Source of the DNA: Halichondria panicea
Lineage: Eukaryota; Porifera; Demospongiae; Suberitida; Halichondriidae
DNA length: 64,000 bases
Reading direction: 5' to 3'
Assembly (NCBI RefSeq): GCF_963675165.1
Contig: NC_087379.1
Span: 4,233,442-4,297,441 of the forward strand
Part shown: in pieces, positions 32,306-43,959 of the stretch
Layout: each line of letters starts with the position of its first letter
How positions within the stretch are numbered: position 1 is the stretch's first letter
Made by a program: the position numbers and the translations under genes
The notes under the pieces: generated by a model
The model's input: the letters and a program-made list of their open reading frames with translations, nothing else
Databases searched by the model: none
What the model was told of the DNA's origin: nothing

Positions 32306-32903
32306 TAGCCTCGATTCCAGGCCGATTAAAATACGGCCTGGTACCTATTGCAGGGACGATAGTGCGCACGCGTTAGTTTATTCCAGAATCTGGGGAATCC
32401 CCTTTTTCTTTCTCTCATCTATTTTCTATCTTTGTACATCAACTTAGCTCTCTATTGCGTTGTTCCAGAAGGCTTTCACACTAATCTGAAGCCAGAAGAG
32501 GCTCTCATCTACCTCTATGACGGTTGTATGGTCAGGATGTCTTACCTTGGATCTGTACAGGCTATGGGAAGTGTATGGTGCCTCAAACTGCTACTTGCGA
32601 AGACAACCCGGCTATAGGACCATCCTAGACGTAGATGAGAGCCTCTTCTGTCTTAAAACTAGTGTTCAAGCCTTCTAGACCAACGCAATAGACGGCATAA
32701 GCCACAGCTTTACAGAACTCAGCCATAGAGATAAAGTATTACTGAACATATTTTTAGTAAACGGACTAATTTCCTGTGTAATTTACTAAGGTTTTACGTT
32801 CGTAGTACGATTACCCATATTCTGGGTAATTTGAAGCGCATGCGCACTATCACCCCTGCAATAGGTACCAGGCCGTATTTTAATCGGCCTTGAATCGAGG
32901 CTA
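32306..32903. mobile_element. Element A4: near-identical copy of A1
   Basis: The same termini and interior as A1, differing by scattered bases and a roughly 20-bp difference near 32725-32750. No target duplication: the left flank is satellite (CAGCACTGG), the right flank is a C-type end (ACACACAGT). One side was probably rearranged after insertion. The 61-codon frame at 32432-32617 differs by only a few residues from A1's. Confidence 0.85.
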
Positions 32904-32954
32904 ACACACAGTCAGCTTTACCGTATCCCTCCTGCGGCTACGCCTCGAGGCATA
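32904..32954. mobile_element. Solo right end of a C element
   Basis: ACACACAGTCAGCTTTACCG followed by TATCCCTCCTGCGGCTACGC and CTCGAGGCATA, the inverse of the C2 left end at 28319. It abuts A4 directly. Confidence 0.7.
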
Positions 32955-33230
32955 AACATATCTTACCTCATAAGTATATCTTACCTCATAACCGAGTCCG
33001 GGCTCTCACGTTGTCCACTCCCCCAGGAAGTGTGGTTTGGCGGAAGTGCTGAGCAGGAAGCCCCACCCCCGATGACTGAGGTCATGAAAGGGTTGGGCCA
33101 TTAGTGAAGGAGACCTTCACCCCGCCCAGCACTGATCACGACTAGAGACTAGTCGGAAAAAAGAAAAAGAAGAAACAAAACAACCCCAAAGGACCAGGCA
33201 GGTGGGAGGAAAAGAGATTGACACAGCTAC

Positions 33231-33773
33231 TTTTTTTTTTTTTTTTTTTTTTGATAATATAATACTTATTGCAAGTGAGAAGACAAAAGACAAAAGACAA
33301 AACAAAAAACAAACCAAGAAAAACAACGAAAACATGTGACATAATTTTATAAAGTTCCTGGGTGAAAACACATGTTTCAGACCGATAGCACCCGGCCTTC
33401 TTGAGTTGCTAGGTCAATAGTGCCAGTGTCTAAGGCCTTCCATGGTGTGGTGGTGGTGAATGACTTCCTAGAGCCTCTGATGCACATAATCTCTGATCTT
33501 ATGAGGGAGAAATTTAGCCTACACCTCATCCAATTCAGAGTTGTGCTGTATGTTTTGTCCTGTTTCTCTGCCAGCATTGAAGCTAGTTTCTTGTAGACAA
33601 TATCTGCAGCCGGACCCATACCTCCAGCAGCAGAGAAAACCAAAGGCGTAAACGATCCATGTTCGACTTCTCTTACACGCTGTTTATAAGCTCTCTTCTT
33701 CTCCATCTCGTTTCTTCTGTAGCTCTGGGCCATGGTGGCTCTCCGCACGATATTCGATAGCTAAAGACACAAG
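33231..33773 (-). mobile_element. 5'-truncated LINE copy with poly(A) tail
   Basis: On the minus strand a 22-base A-run (33231-33252) ends a 3' UTR. Upstream of it, 33377-33748 encodes the last ~120 residues of the protein family seen at 19539-20516 (KKRAYKQRVREVEHG, AAGGMGPAADIVYKKLASML, WMRCRLNFSLIRSE). The sequence differs considerably, so it is a different subfamily. Typical of abortive target-primed insertion. Confidence 0.75.
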
Positions 33774-33818
33774 GCTGGATGCCTTAATACGCATGCGCGG
33801 CTAAAGCAGCACACTGGG

Positions 33819-33863
33819 TAGCCTCGATTCCAGGCCGATTAATGCGGCCTGGAATCGAGGCTA
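33819..33863. mobile_element. 45-bp A-family micro-element with 9-bp target duplication
   Basis: TAGCCTCGATTCCAGGCCG, a few bases (ATTAATG), then CGGCCTGGAATCGAGGCTA. Perfect 9-bp duplication CACACTGGG on both sides (33810-33818, 33864-33872). The ends match those of A1 and A4. It consists of the two termini and nothing else. Confidence 0.9.
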
Positions 33864-33872
33864 CACACTGGG

Positions 33873-35016
33873 TAAAACCCCCTTTGCCGTTAACTATAGT
33901 GCATGTCAGCATGCATGGCCATATTGCATAATATGCAACTTAGGAATGTAAACTAAATAGGACTTGACAATTAATTTTTAAACTTACGGCATATTATATA
34001 TTACATATTAAATATCTACAGTGTGGCTGATTCAGTTTCCATGGAAACTCTTGTAATTACAAACCACGACTATAATTAAAGAAGTAATTGATTTTCAAAC
34101 TTTCTTGAATAACCGACACTGTATTATGTTTGGTATCATAATATTTGGGGTATACTGACTTATAGCACATGTACTTACACTTTATAGAGAGATTTTCTTG
34201 AAAATATGCAGTAAAGATATTTTACAATAATTATTAATTAACTTTATGGGTACATATTTTGAATTTATATCATGTTCAATAAGAATTATGATATCAACTT
34301 CAAACCAGGGTTATTAATTCAATTAACTGCTAATAGACAACACTATAGAGAGTTTTTATCATTTTGCACAAAATAAATGAAAAAAAAAGTGGGAGTACAA
34401 AGATAAAATTACTCGTTGATACTTATGTGTGGTTGATTCGTCATGGGCCTGACCAGAAGCAGTGGATCCATCTGTATCTTCAGAGGGATCAGTGTCAGAG
34501 AGAGATGCATCAGTTTCAGTTGAAACATTAAGATCAGGAAGTGAGGAATCACCATTATCAGATCGTGAACTTTGTGAGAGTTTTGCCTTCTTTGTGAGCT
34601 CTGGCTTGCTGCAGGTGCTTGCTTCTCTTGTTTGTACGAGGCATGAATAGCTCAGGAGACAATGGATTAATGGCAGAAATAGCTAGCTAGCTAGAAATAG
34701 CTATTAAAATCAGAGCTAGTGAAAAACATCTAAAAAGAAAAAATACGTTGCCATGGCGATGACGTCATTGCGTCATAATTGCCCACAAATTTTTGCCTTT
34801 TTTGGTGGGCTACTCTATATCTCCAGAAATACTTACTCAAATGAAATTTCGAAAAAACCATTAAATAGAGCTCTGCAAAAGCTGATGATTGACACTAACT
34901 TTACCACAAAAATGTGTTTACTACGTGAATGACACGCAATGCAAATTATGGCCACTTATGGTGAATTGCACGTTTAAACTGCAGAGGAGGCGCGAAGCAC
35001 TTAACCTCTGCTCATT
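33873..35016. other. AT-rich intergenic DNA
   Basis: No recognised gene. A short frame at 34462-34650 is acidic and Ser-rich (MDPSVSSEGSVSERDASVSV) but has no family signal. 34980-35010 is an inverted relative of 42925-42955 (GAGGCGYGAAGCACTTAACC). Confidence 0.35.
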
Positions 35017-36812
35017 AGGTCTCTAATTGCCGTTGTGTTAATTGCATGCTAGTCTCATGAATTAGCCGCCCTTCCTAAGTGAGAGACCTAGGAAGGGCGG
35101 CTGATTCGTGAGACTAACCAACAAGCTGAAAGACATCATGCAAGACAGCCTGGAGCAAAGAGCTTGCCATCATGTCAGGGAACACTCCAAAACAACCAGC
35201 TATAAGAAGCCATCATCTAAAGAAGTTATATCCAGGACCATGCATGTACCACAGCAGAAGAGCCTGAGGCCTCCTTTTACAATGTATATACGTATAAAGT
35301 GCATGGACCGTACATGCATGCTACATGCAACAAAGGCCAGCTATTGAGAAGCCTGGCCAAAACCTCATCTGCCCTGTGTTCGACTGTGGGAGGGAGCAGC
35401 TCAATACTTGACTGAAAGTGGTCGCAAAGCAGCTATATAGGCTAAACGCACAAGTTAGTTTTATTCTCTGTTTTACGTTTTAATAATCCATTCTCGTTCA
35501 CACAGTTAATGTGCATGTGACGCTCATTCAACTCCAAAATGATCTTGTTGTTGCCAAACCAGTTCAAGATACGATCGACAAGAAATGAAGATTTTGATGA
35601 GCTCGAGCATTCTTCCTCATTAGTATTCACACCTGAGTTTGCCAATGTGGTCAATGTCGATGGATTGAGAATTAAAGACGGCAAGTTGTTTGTTATTTGG
35701 AAGTGGCAGGTGCTACATCCACAAGACAAGACGGTAATAATAGTGAGGGGAATTGCTGTTTGTTTTCGGCCAAGGACTATTCAGACGCAGAGTCTGAAAC
35801 AGTCACACACCATACCTTTCAAGGTGATCGGATGTATTAAGGAAAAAGTATATCCAGAAGTACTCTGAAAAGCAAGTGTACTTATTGACAAAGGTGTCCC
35901 TGTACCTATTTTATAGAAGTACATGTTGAACCTGACAATCCTGTGACTCCAAATGCAATTGCGTTGTAGACGGTTCCTTCGGATACGTAGTGAAGGAAGC
36001 ACGGGATGCTGTGTACGATGCCCTCATAAGGAATGACATTACTGTTGTAACATTCAAGTGGGTCAAATATGTCAGTGACTGGTATATACCGTATGGGCCC
36101 AGGGTTTTTTGGTAACATAACAATGAAAGGTGTATGGCCATCAAATTAATGTTGAAGTACACATTAAGTACTGTTGTTTCCAATGACTGCATTAATTTAA
36201 CACTCGCACGACTATAAACAATCATGTTCTAATAGCATTGTTCACCGCTCATGTCATTTTTTGTTGTACATTTCTATTGAAATTCGACCAAGTGCAGCAA
36301 TAACATGCATCATATAATTTAATATTATACACGTATTAATAGCTGTTAGCCATGAATAATGCTCATGATTATCAATGTCCAATTTATAAATAGTTGTGGT
36401 CAGTTATATTGCAGTAACTTGTGAGGGAGGAGGAGGATGATCAACTGGCACATTGTAGTATATATTCGCACGTACATTAAATGAAGGCATTTGATAAAAC
36501 AGTAATAATTGATGGCAACAAGGGATCCATTCGTTTGGGAGAACTTTCCTCCAATTTTACTTGACGGTGTGAAGTGTAAAATGTGCCCACCATATCTCTG
36601 AAGAAGCATTCCACATCTCACATCTTCAGTTGTGGAAGCTCTTGAATGCTTGATATCTCCTCAGTGCAAGTGAGAGAGATCTTTTATAGCAGTTCACTCC
36701 ATGGTTAGGCTCTTGAATCAGCCGCCCTTCTCAAGGTCTCTCCCCCTCAGGTAGGAAGGGCGGCTAATTCATGAGACTGGCATGCAATTAACACAACGGC
36801 AATTAGAGACCT
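35017..36812. mobile_element. Element D: 1.8-kb inverted-repeat element
   Basis: Outer inverted repeats AGGTCTCTAATTGCCGTTGT...GCATGC (35017-35049) and the inverse (36779-36812). Immediately inside each is a hairpin built from TCATGAATTAGCCGCCCTTCC and its inverse (35051-35117 and 36706-36778). No clear target duplication. The interior carries coding-like sequence. A related hairpin half is at 22758-22812. Confidence 0.7.
35539..35970 (+). pseudogene. HIRAN-like domain fragment inside element D
   Basis: The frame 35539-35868 encodes FKIRSTRNEDFDELEHSSSL, FANVVNVDGLRIKDGKLFVI and PFKVIGCIKEKVYPEVL. It then shifts; at 35925-35963 another frame reads VHVEPDNPVTPNAIA. E-P-D-N-P-x-x-P-N-A-I-A is the signature of HIRAN domains, DNA-binding modules of HLTF and related proteins. 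Frame changes and stops show it is not intact. Whether it is a captured host fragment or part of the element's own gene is unclear. Confidence 0.4.
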
Positions 36813-36813
36813 G

Positions 36814-37628
36814 TTAACAACTTGTGTCGCAGTATCGGGTATAATTCTACGAGTATATCGTTATGCAGAATTACTTGCTAATAATATTATATGCAAACCA
36901 ATAGCATAATGATATTGGTTGGGGTTCAAGAGCATTGTTCATCTGAATGGGCATCCCCGCCTAGGGGATTAACCCCTCAGCCTTTCGGGGGTTATATTTT
37001 AGCCAGATCTTGTTTTCTTTAAAATGGTATTTTACCACAGTAACCTATTACTCAATCTGGTGCCCATGCACATGATATGCTCTTGTCACAGTGCCAGACA
37101 GGGTGCAAACTGACCGACACTGGAGATACAAAAAGAACTAAAAGAACTAAGCATAATTATAAGTACAAGGGGTGGGAATGAGGAGGGGAATGAACTAAAA
37201 GAACTAAGCATAATTATAAGTACAAGGGGTGGGAATGAGGAGGGGAATGAATGATGGACATCTGATATGCTCACAAAGTGACTGCTAATAGTTCTGAGAC
37301 TGCCACGAGGCTTCAACTTTAGTGCACATGCGTTGAGATGAGTGACGTCATTGCGGCCTGCTCCTTGTTGTTAACCCCATTTAATATGCTATTAAATTCC
37401 ATTTAACAACTTGTGTCGCAGTATCGGGTATAATTCTACGAGTATATCGTTATGCAGAATTACTTGCTAATAATATTATATGCAAACCAATAGCATAATG
37501 ATATTGGTTGGGGTTCAAGAGCATTGTTCATCTGAATGGGCATCCCCGCCTAGGGGATTAACCCCTCAGCCTTTCGGGGGTTATATTTTAGCCAGATCTT
37601 GTTTTCTTTAAAATGGTATTTTACCACA
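36814..37628. repeat. Two identical 226-bp direct repeats 815 bp apart
   Basis: 36814-37039 and 37403-37628 appear identical (TTAACAACTTGTGTCGCAGT to GGTATTTTACCACA). Between them 37130-37250 is a tandem duplication (AAAGAACTAAGCATAATTAT, GGGTGGGAATGAGGAGGGG). 37250-37402 is nearly identical to 42765-42918. The 226-bp unit contains a hairpin (AACCCCTCAGCCTTTCGGGGGTT). It could be a miniature LTR-like element or a local duplication. Confidence 0.75.
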
Positions 37629-40400
37629 TATCTTTACGTCTATCTTTTGTTTGGGTGAGGAATGAGTCCCTTCGACTCACAAATACTCCCAAGCTGAGCC
37701 CAAACAACCCTTTATTGTCATTTATGTACCTTTTATTTACTCAGTCTGACGTATGTTATATTATCTCCATGATATTACAGATCTTTCTTTAGTTAGTGTA
37801 TAGGAAGCCTATCTTGATTTCATGTATACCGGTATAATCATCATTATATAGATAATGTACTAAGGGCATGACGGAATTAGCTCCATAATTCAGACACAAG
37901 ACACAAGACACGACAACCAAAGTTAGAGAAGAACGATTACTTCTCGGCTCTTTCTATAATTATGATGCTGGGAAAAACGTAGCCAAGGAGTGCATGTGCA
38001 TGCAGAGCTTGACCATGCAAATAACGCTTGCTGTTAGCACTATTGCTCTGATTCTAAAGGAGTGGCCAGTATAGTAAAGAGGATTCAGGCCAATTGTGGA
38101 TATGCGTGGACAAAGCGAGATTTTCTGAGTAGTCTACCGTCGTTGAACTGACTAAAACGCCATGTAAGCTAATATAACATAGCATATGCAGAAGTGATTG
38201 TTGCGAGAGAGAGCGTCGGCTAATTAGTTATGTATTCCTCTAATATGAGATGCCAACACTGTAAAGTTAAATTTGGCTGTAATAGAGACCAGACATCTCT
38301 CCTCAGGTCTGCTAGCACCTGAGGCTATACCACGGCTGAGTTATCTGATTGGAAACGAACCGAATGTCTAACCCAGCGTTTGCCTGCTGCTATGATCATT
38401 TCTTTTATCGATATATAACTATATGGCAATCCTCCCTTGGGTTAGGCCATTGGAGTTGGAACCATTGTCCTGCTTCATAGGCACCGCAGCCCCATGTATA
38501 ACAGTGAAACTATAGGGTTGTCCTTGATGCAGCGAACGAGCAGGAAGTGGCATGTATTCCACTGTGAAGCAAATGTTGACCACCATTGAATGTCAGAACG
38601 TGCAGCGACATTCAGGCGGCGAAAGCCGTCTAAGTGATGGAATGTGGTAGATGCATCAATCAGTCACAAACATGCTGAGGTATATCCAATGAGGGACAGC
38701 AACCCCTTGTCCTCCCCGCCTTTATTTAGTTTAGTGCTCTACAATATTATAGTGAATTCCAATTTAATTGGCCATCCGCCCATCCCTGAGAATTTGCTAA
38801 GCTCCAAGAGGGGGGGGGGGCCGTTGCCTGTTCCGCGGTTGTTTCATTATATCCACTAGCTGTATAACGCGTCTGCGGGAGATGAGCACTTTACTATTCC
38901 ATTGCATGCGCACCTATATATAGCAATCATATAATACTGATACGATAATTATACTGCAACATATCGTTGTTGATTCTATCATTGACGCTGGCGTTATAAT
39001 AGATCAATAATAAGCCGCCATGCCATTTGCCTTTTTTGCAATGTTAATATATGGGACCTGTCCCTGAGGTTTTATCACCATGCATGCTGCTGCAGGTGTA
39101 GTCTTTGGGCGGAAATTTCATGTAATTTGTAAGGAGCCTTTGACTATATTCCAATCTGTTTACGACATACTAACTACATTGGGTATTATCTGGGTGGTGG
39201 CTCGGTTCTGCCTCCCAGGTTTCGGCTTTTAATGGTGTGCATGCATTACCGCGCTTCCAGCTGTTGAGTGTAAATGGTACCCTTTAGTTTTTGGCCTGCA
39301 GATCATGCATGCATGGTAATGTCTTTTGTAGGCTGGCCCCTGCATGCATGGTAATGTCTTTTGTAGGCTGGCCCCTTGCTGCCAGGCATGTTGCAGATAG
39401 ATATAGGTTACCATTAAAGTTAGGAAATACGGGTAAATTAAAAATGATTGTGGTGAATGTAGTGATAACATGGGGATGAACTAGAAAATGTAAACAAATA
39501 CCTGGGAAGTGGAGTAAGTATACTAAACGTGCACAAGCTAGCTGTTTCATTGTTTTTGTGCAAGAGAGTATATCGCTCTCTTTGGGGTTATACATGCACT
39601 TGTGGGCAGCATGGTTTAATTTATTTTGGTTTGCACCTATATATACATACAGAAATCGGAGCTGTAGGTTTCCAGTCCCACCAGCCGTAGCTGCTTTGGG
39701 GGGTGGAGTCGACAACACCGAGCGACGCTAGTGCCCCTTATACTGGGCTATTTTGGAGCGGCTGCATGCTTGGGAATGGGTCTGAGGAGTTGCAAATGTG
39801 ACACCAGCCCGACATATAATATTCCAGCCTCCATTTTTTTTTTTTTTTTTTTACCAATCACGCTGTCCTATATTGCTGCTGCGTCCTCCCGAAGGTTGTG
39901 GTCATACGTGGTCCATGATGGAATTTTACTTTTTGCTGAGCTTGGCAATTGTATATAGCCGTGTACATTAGTAAGCATAAGGGGCATGGCTTGCATGGCT
40001 GAGAATAACGGCTGTGCATGTATGCCTAGTTCCAATGTGTTTATACCCTATAATAGTGCCACTAGCAATGTATATTATAGTGGCTTGCTCAGCCCTCAGC
40101 CCCCCCCCCTTCATGATGGCAATCGATTCCACCATGGAGCGTTTGACTATAATGATTGTGTTAGATCGAGACTACTTTCTTCTTTGTTGGGTAGGAAGCT
40201 GAGTATCCGTAGTTGAGAACTCCTGATTGTCAGGGTGTTTAGCAGGCGGGGCATTGATCCGGTACCTGCGGTGAGCCGTGTATAATTTTAAAGTGCTCTT
40301 TGCTTGCTTGCTGTAGGGAGGTGCACTTATCTCCCATGGCTGTGATGGGTGGCGACCATCGTTTAAGGCCATTACTATCAAGACATGTAGGTTTGCCAAT
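37629..40400. other. Non-coding DNA with small repeats
   Basis: No gene recognised. 39304-39370 holds a two-copy direct repeat (GCATGCATGGTAATGTCTTT, TGTAGGCTGGCCCC). 39834-39852 is a T-run. Many short frames lie on both strands with no family match. Confidence 0.35.
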
Positions 40401-40423
40401 ACCGCCTACCCTGCCATTTTATT

Positions 40424-40910
40424 GAGTTTGCTGCCAGTTACCATAACCCGCCTTTTGTCAGTGCCATTTTCTGAGTTTGCCCTGCACTTGTTCCTAAATG
40501 TTGTTGAGTTTGCCATACCCCTCCTGTTGTTGGTACCATTTGTTGAGTTTGCCATAGCTATACCCTACTGAGTTTTGCTGCGTTTGCCATACTCAGAGTT
40601 TTCCATACCTGCGAACTTTGCGAGATACCTGTGGTGCGTGCAGGAGCAGTTCATAAAGTGTACTGTGGCTCTTTGCTTGCTGAGGTGTATATTGTGTTTG
40701 ATTGACCTGCCCCGACATTTATTTTGGGGGATGGGCCCAGGGGGGTATATATGCCATACCCCGCTACTTGAGGTTAACTTGCAATACCAGGGTTTGCCAC
40801 ACCCTACTCGGCTATATTTGTTGAGTGTGTTGCCATTCGTTGAGTTTGCATTTGCTATACTCTGGTTTATTAGTATGCCATTTGTTGGGTTTTGCCATAC
40901 TCGCCATTAT
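40424..40910. repeat. Degenerate minisatellite (TTGAGTTTGCCATAC)
   Basis: Loosely spaced units of TTGTTGAGTTTGCCATACCC / GTTGGGTTTTGCCATAC occur through the segment. It is the older, more diverged relative of the tidy array at 41690-42120. Confidence 0.6.
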
Positions 40911-41365
40911 TGTGCCTCGGTGCACATGCGCAAGCGAGGTATACGGTAGTATGTTTGTGTGTGTGTGTCAGTGTAGACTGCTACAGCTGTTCAAGGATCA
41001 ATGAAGTGCAAGTAAGAGTTTCTCTATAGGCTTCTAGTCATGTTTTCTTGGATTTGCAAAATAATCAGTGCTTCATTCTCGAGTTATGCCTAGTTTTGCT
41101 TACTTGGAATGCCAGAGCATGTATCCAAACTTGTTTACCGAGTGTTGCTACTCTGCGAAGTAGTTAGCTCTGAACTAGAACGCTAGCTATTGGTAGCTGC
41201 AAGAGTGAGAAGAGAGCTGCAAGGCTCTGCTGATGGCAGTCATTAATTTTCTGACAGAGACGATTAATTTTAGACTTGAACTTTTTAACAACAATCTTGG
41301 TCGATCATTACCCACTCTGAGTTTGCATGCAGCAAAAATGTTCAGGCAAAGCAGACCAGCAGCCT
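40911..41365. repeat. Second copy of the 29420-29930 repeat
   Basis: Begins near GTGCCTCGGTGCACATGCGC and AGCGAGGTATACGGTAGT with a (TG)n tract, a C-like but distinct terminus. It then matches 29420-29930 in order. It lacks the 59-bp palindrome and so shows the empty site near 41219-41232. Confidence 0.6.
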
Positions 41366-41689
41366 CCCACCACCACATGGTTTTTTAAAAATTGATGAGG
41401 CCATGAGGGGTCACTAATCACTCTTCATTATGCTGACAATGCAATATTTCGGTACACACCATTACATCATCAGTAATCGGTTTCTAATTTGCCGTGTGGG
41501 CTGGGTGTAACTCATTAATTGTAGACCACTGCCTAATATACAGTGGGTGTGGCTCATTAATTTAGGCCACACCTAACAAATAATGAATAATGAACTTTTG
41601 GGGGGAAGGCTAAAAGTGATGAGGGGGCTGATGAGAAATTACTGATCTAGTCTGCCTGGTATAATAGCTTTGTGTCTCCTGCGGTGCTT

Positions 41690-42130
41690 TCATTTGCTGG
41701 GTTTGCCACGCCCTGCCAGTTGTTGTGTTTGCTACAGTCGGCATTTATTAACATACACACTCGGCAGTTTGTTAGTATGCCATTTGTTGGGTATGCCATC
41801 ACCCTGGCATTTGTTGGGTCTGCCATCACCCTGCCATTTGTTGGGTATGCCATCACCCTGGGTCTGCCATTACCCTGGCATTTGTTGGGTATGCCATCAC
41901 CCTGGCATTTGTGGGTCTGCCATCACCCTGCCATTTGTTGGGTATGCCATCACCCTGGGTCTGCCATTACCCTGGCATTTGTTGGGTATGCCATTACCCT
42001 GGCATTTGTTGGGTATGCCATCACCCTGGCATTTGTGGGTATGCCATCACCCTGCCGGTACCTGGCATTTGTTGGGTCTGCCATCACCCTGCCATTTGCT
42101 GTGTTTGCCGTACCTTGTTGAGTTGGCCGC
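41690..42130. repeat. Minisatellite (TTGTTGGGTATGCCATCACCCTGGCA)
   Basis: About fourteen units of roughly 26 bp: TTTGTTGGGTATGCCATCAC, CCTGGCA. Variants GGTCTGCCATCACC and shorter units alternate, suggesting higher-order structure. Scattered units continue to about 42440. Leu/Cys/His-rich frames across it are artefacts. Confidence 0.85.
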
Positions 42131-42764
42131 TGTCCGTGGAGCGACATGACATGTACTGTATATAGCTAGGTACTTAACTACGTATAAAGCATTTGATCCT
42201 ACACCACCTTGGCAGTGGTTTGCTATACCCTGCCATTGTTGAGTTTGCCATACTCTGTTGCTATTTGTTGAGTTTGCCATACTCATACTCTTATCTGTTT
42301 GAGTCCATGCAGCGACATGATCATTATAGGTATTGTCTATACAGGTATACGAATAAAGCATCTATATGCACGTACATAGGCTTACTCTGTTGCTATGTTG
42401 ATTTTGCCATACTCTGTTGCTACTTGTTGAGTTTGCCATACTCTCCATGCAGCGACATGATATAATTTATTAATTTATTGTCTATAGCTACACTGAGCAT
42501 GAGGTACGTATAAGGCATGGTTAGCAACTATATGTATTGATCCTACACCACCTTGGCAGTCAATTGTGCCCCTGATTTTTCACATTCGTATTAGAATGGA
42601 GAGGGGTTATCGACGTGCCAGCTGCGGTGGTGTCGAAGTAACTTTTGGCTAAAGGCTTAGGTGTTCTGTACCTGCCAACTGAGGGGGGGGGGGGGGTCCA
42701 TGGCCGATGACCGGGCACTAATCGGTAGAGAGAATTGGTAGACAGAAGATGAATGAATGAATGA

Positions 42765-42980
42765 ATGATGGACATCTGATATGCTCACAAAGTGACTGCT
42801 AATAGTTCTGAGACTGCCACGAGGCTTCAACTTTAGTGCACATGCGTTGAGATGAGTGACGTCATTGCGGCCTGCTCCTTGTTGTTAACCCCATTTAATA
42901 TGCTATTAAATTCCATATTAGCAAAGGTTAAGTGCTTCACGCCTCCTCTGATTAAACTGCATTAGCTAGCAGTAGCCATT
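42765..42980. repeat. Copy of 37250-37402 joined to a C-element piece
   Basis: GATGGACATCTGATATGCTC to TGCTATTAAATTCCAT is nearly identical to 37253-37402. 42957-42978 (GCATTAGCTAGCAGTAGCCATT) is the part of element C that continues at 45287, interrupted by element A6. Confidence 0.7.
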
Positions 42981-43959
42981 TTAGCCTCGACCCCAGGCCG
43001 ATCCGTCTCCAATTGAACGCTAGCCTCGATCCCAGGCCGAGTTTTCGCTTTTATAACGGTTAGGCGAACAACTGGGCCTGGTACTAGTTGTCTGCGCATG
43101 CGTCAGTCTTTCGTCAGATTCTGACAAATGGATATTCTCGTTCACTTTCGTGACATTTATATTCGTGTACTATCGTGTACTAGAAGTCAGTTCCCGTTTT
43201 ATCATTATTGGAATGGCTCTTAGCTGAAGCTTCTGTCTTCTCTGAAACTTAGAAAATATTATTCTGAAGACAGAACAACAAGGGAAGAGGTATAAAGCTT
43301 TGTCAAGTTTGTTAAGGTCAGACATTTTTGTGTGGGCCCTGTGCTATCAAATCTTGTTCATGTTTGGCAAGATCTAGGTACGTAGACTATAGTTTCATCA
43401 TTAATATGGTGGATCAAGTGAAGAGTGTGAGCTAGAGAAATTGGTGCTGCCATCATCAGCTCGTCGACAATGACACTATTACCTGTTTAATACGATAAAT
43501 TTAATATAGATCTACACGTATTTAGAATGTCTACTTCTCTGTACAGGAGCAATGGCTAATATCCAGCTATCCCAACAGTGCTCCTCTTGCGGACGAGACT
43601 AGACAGTTTGAGGTAAGGGTTTAACCGTCTTTGGTTTCTTTTAATAATTATTTTCCTATACTTACAGGACTGGAGTATGACCTGCTCGTTCGAGCGTTGC
43701 TGGGTAGCTCAGAGGCATCAAGAAAATCTACGTTTTCTCAAGAGTTACGAGTTGGGGCCTAGAATCAGAGAAGTCCAGCAGCCTGCTAAATCTTTTTGAA
43801 ACGTAATTTGAAGGCATTCAATCATCCTGAAGTTGCCCTGGGTCACTGTAATCGTGCTGCAGCACAACTGGCAACTCCCTAGGCCCTTGTGAAGCAGCTC
43901 TCTATGTTCATCTTTTTGTGTACTCACTCTGTGCATTTTCTGTGTACAAATTTCTATCA

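Noticed and set aside
31643..32369. Long open frames rich in Val/Ala/Leu and Thr/Ser/Ala on both strands
   Set aside because: They are translations of the TAGCACTGG/TAGCAGCAG satellite, which has no stops in several frames.
28319..32954. One large C element spanning 4.6 kb
   Set aside because: The ends match, but the inner half next to the right end is missing and flanking duplications do not agree; reported as separate pieces.
36814..37628. A complete LTR retrotransposon
   Set aside because: The 226-bp repeats lack a convincing primer site, polypurine tract, coding region or target duplication, so only a direct repeat is claimed.
41647..42165. Overlapping Cys/Leu/His-rich frames of 84-159 codons
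   Set aside because: Products of the TTGTTGGGTATGCCATCACC minisatellite; same content in several frames.
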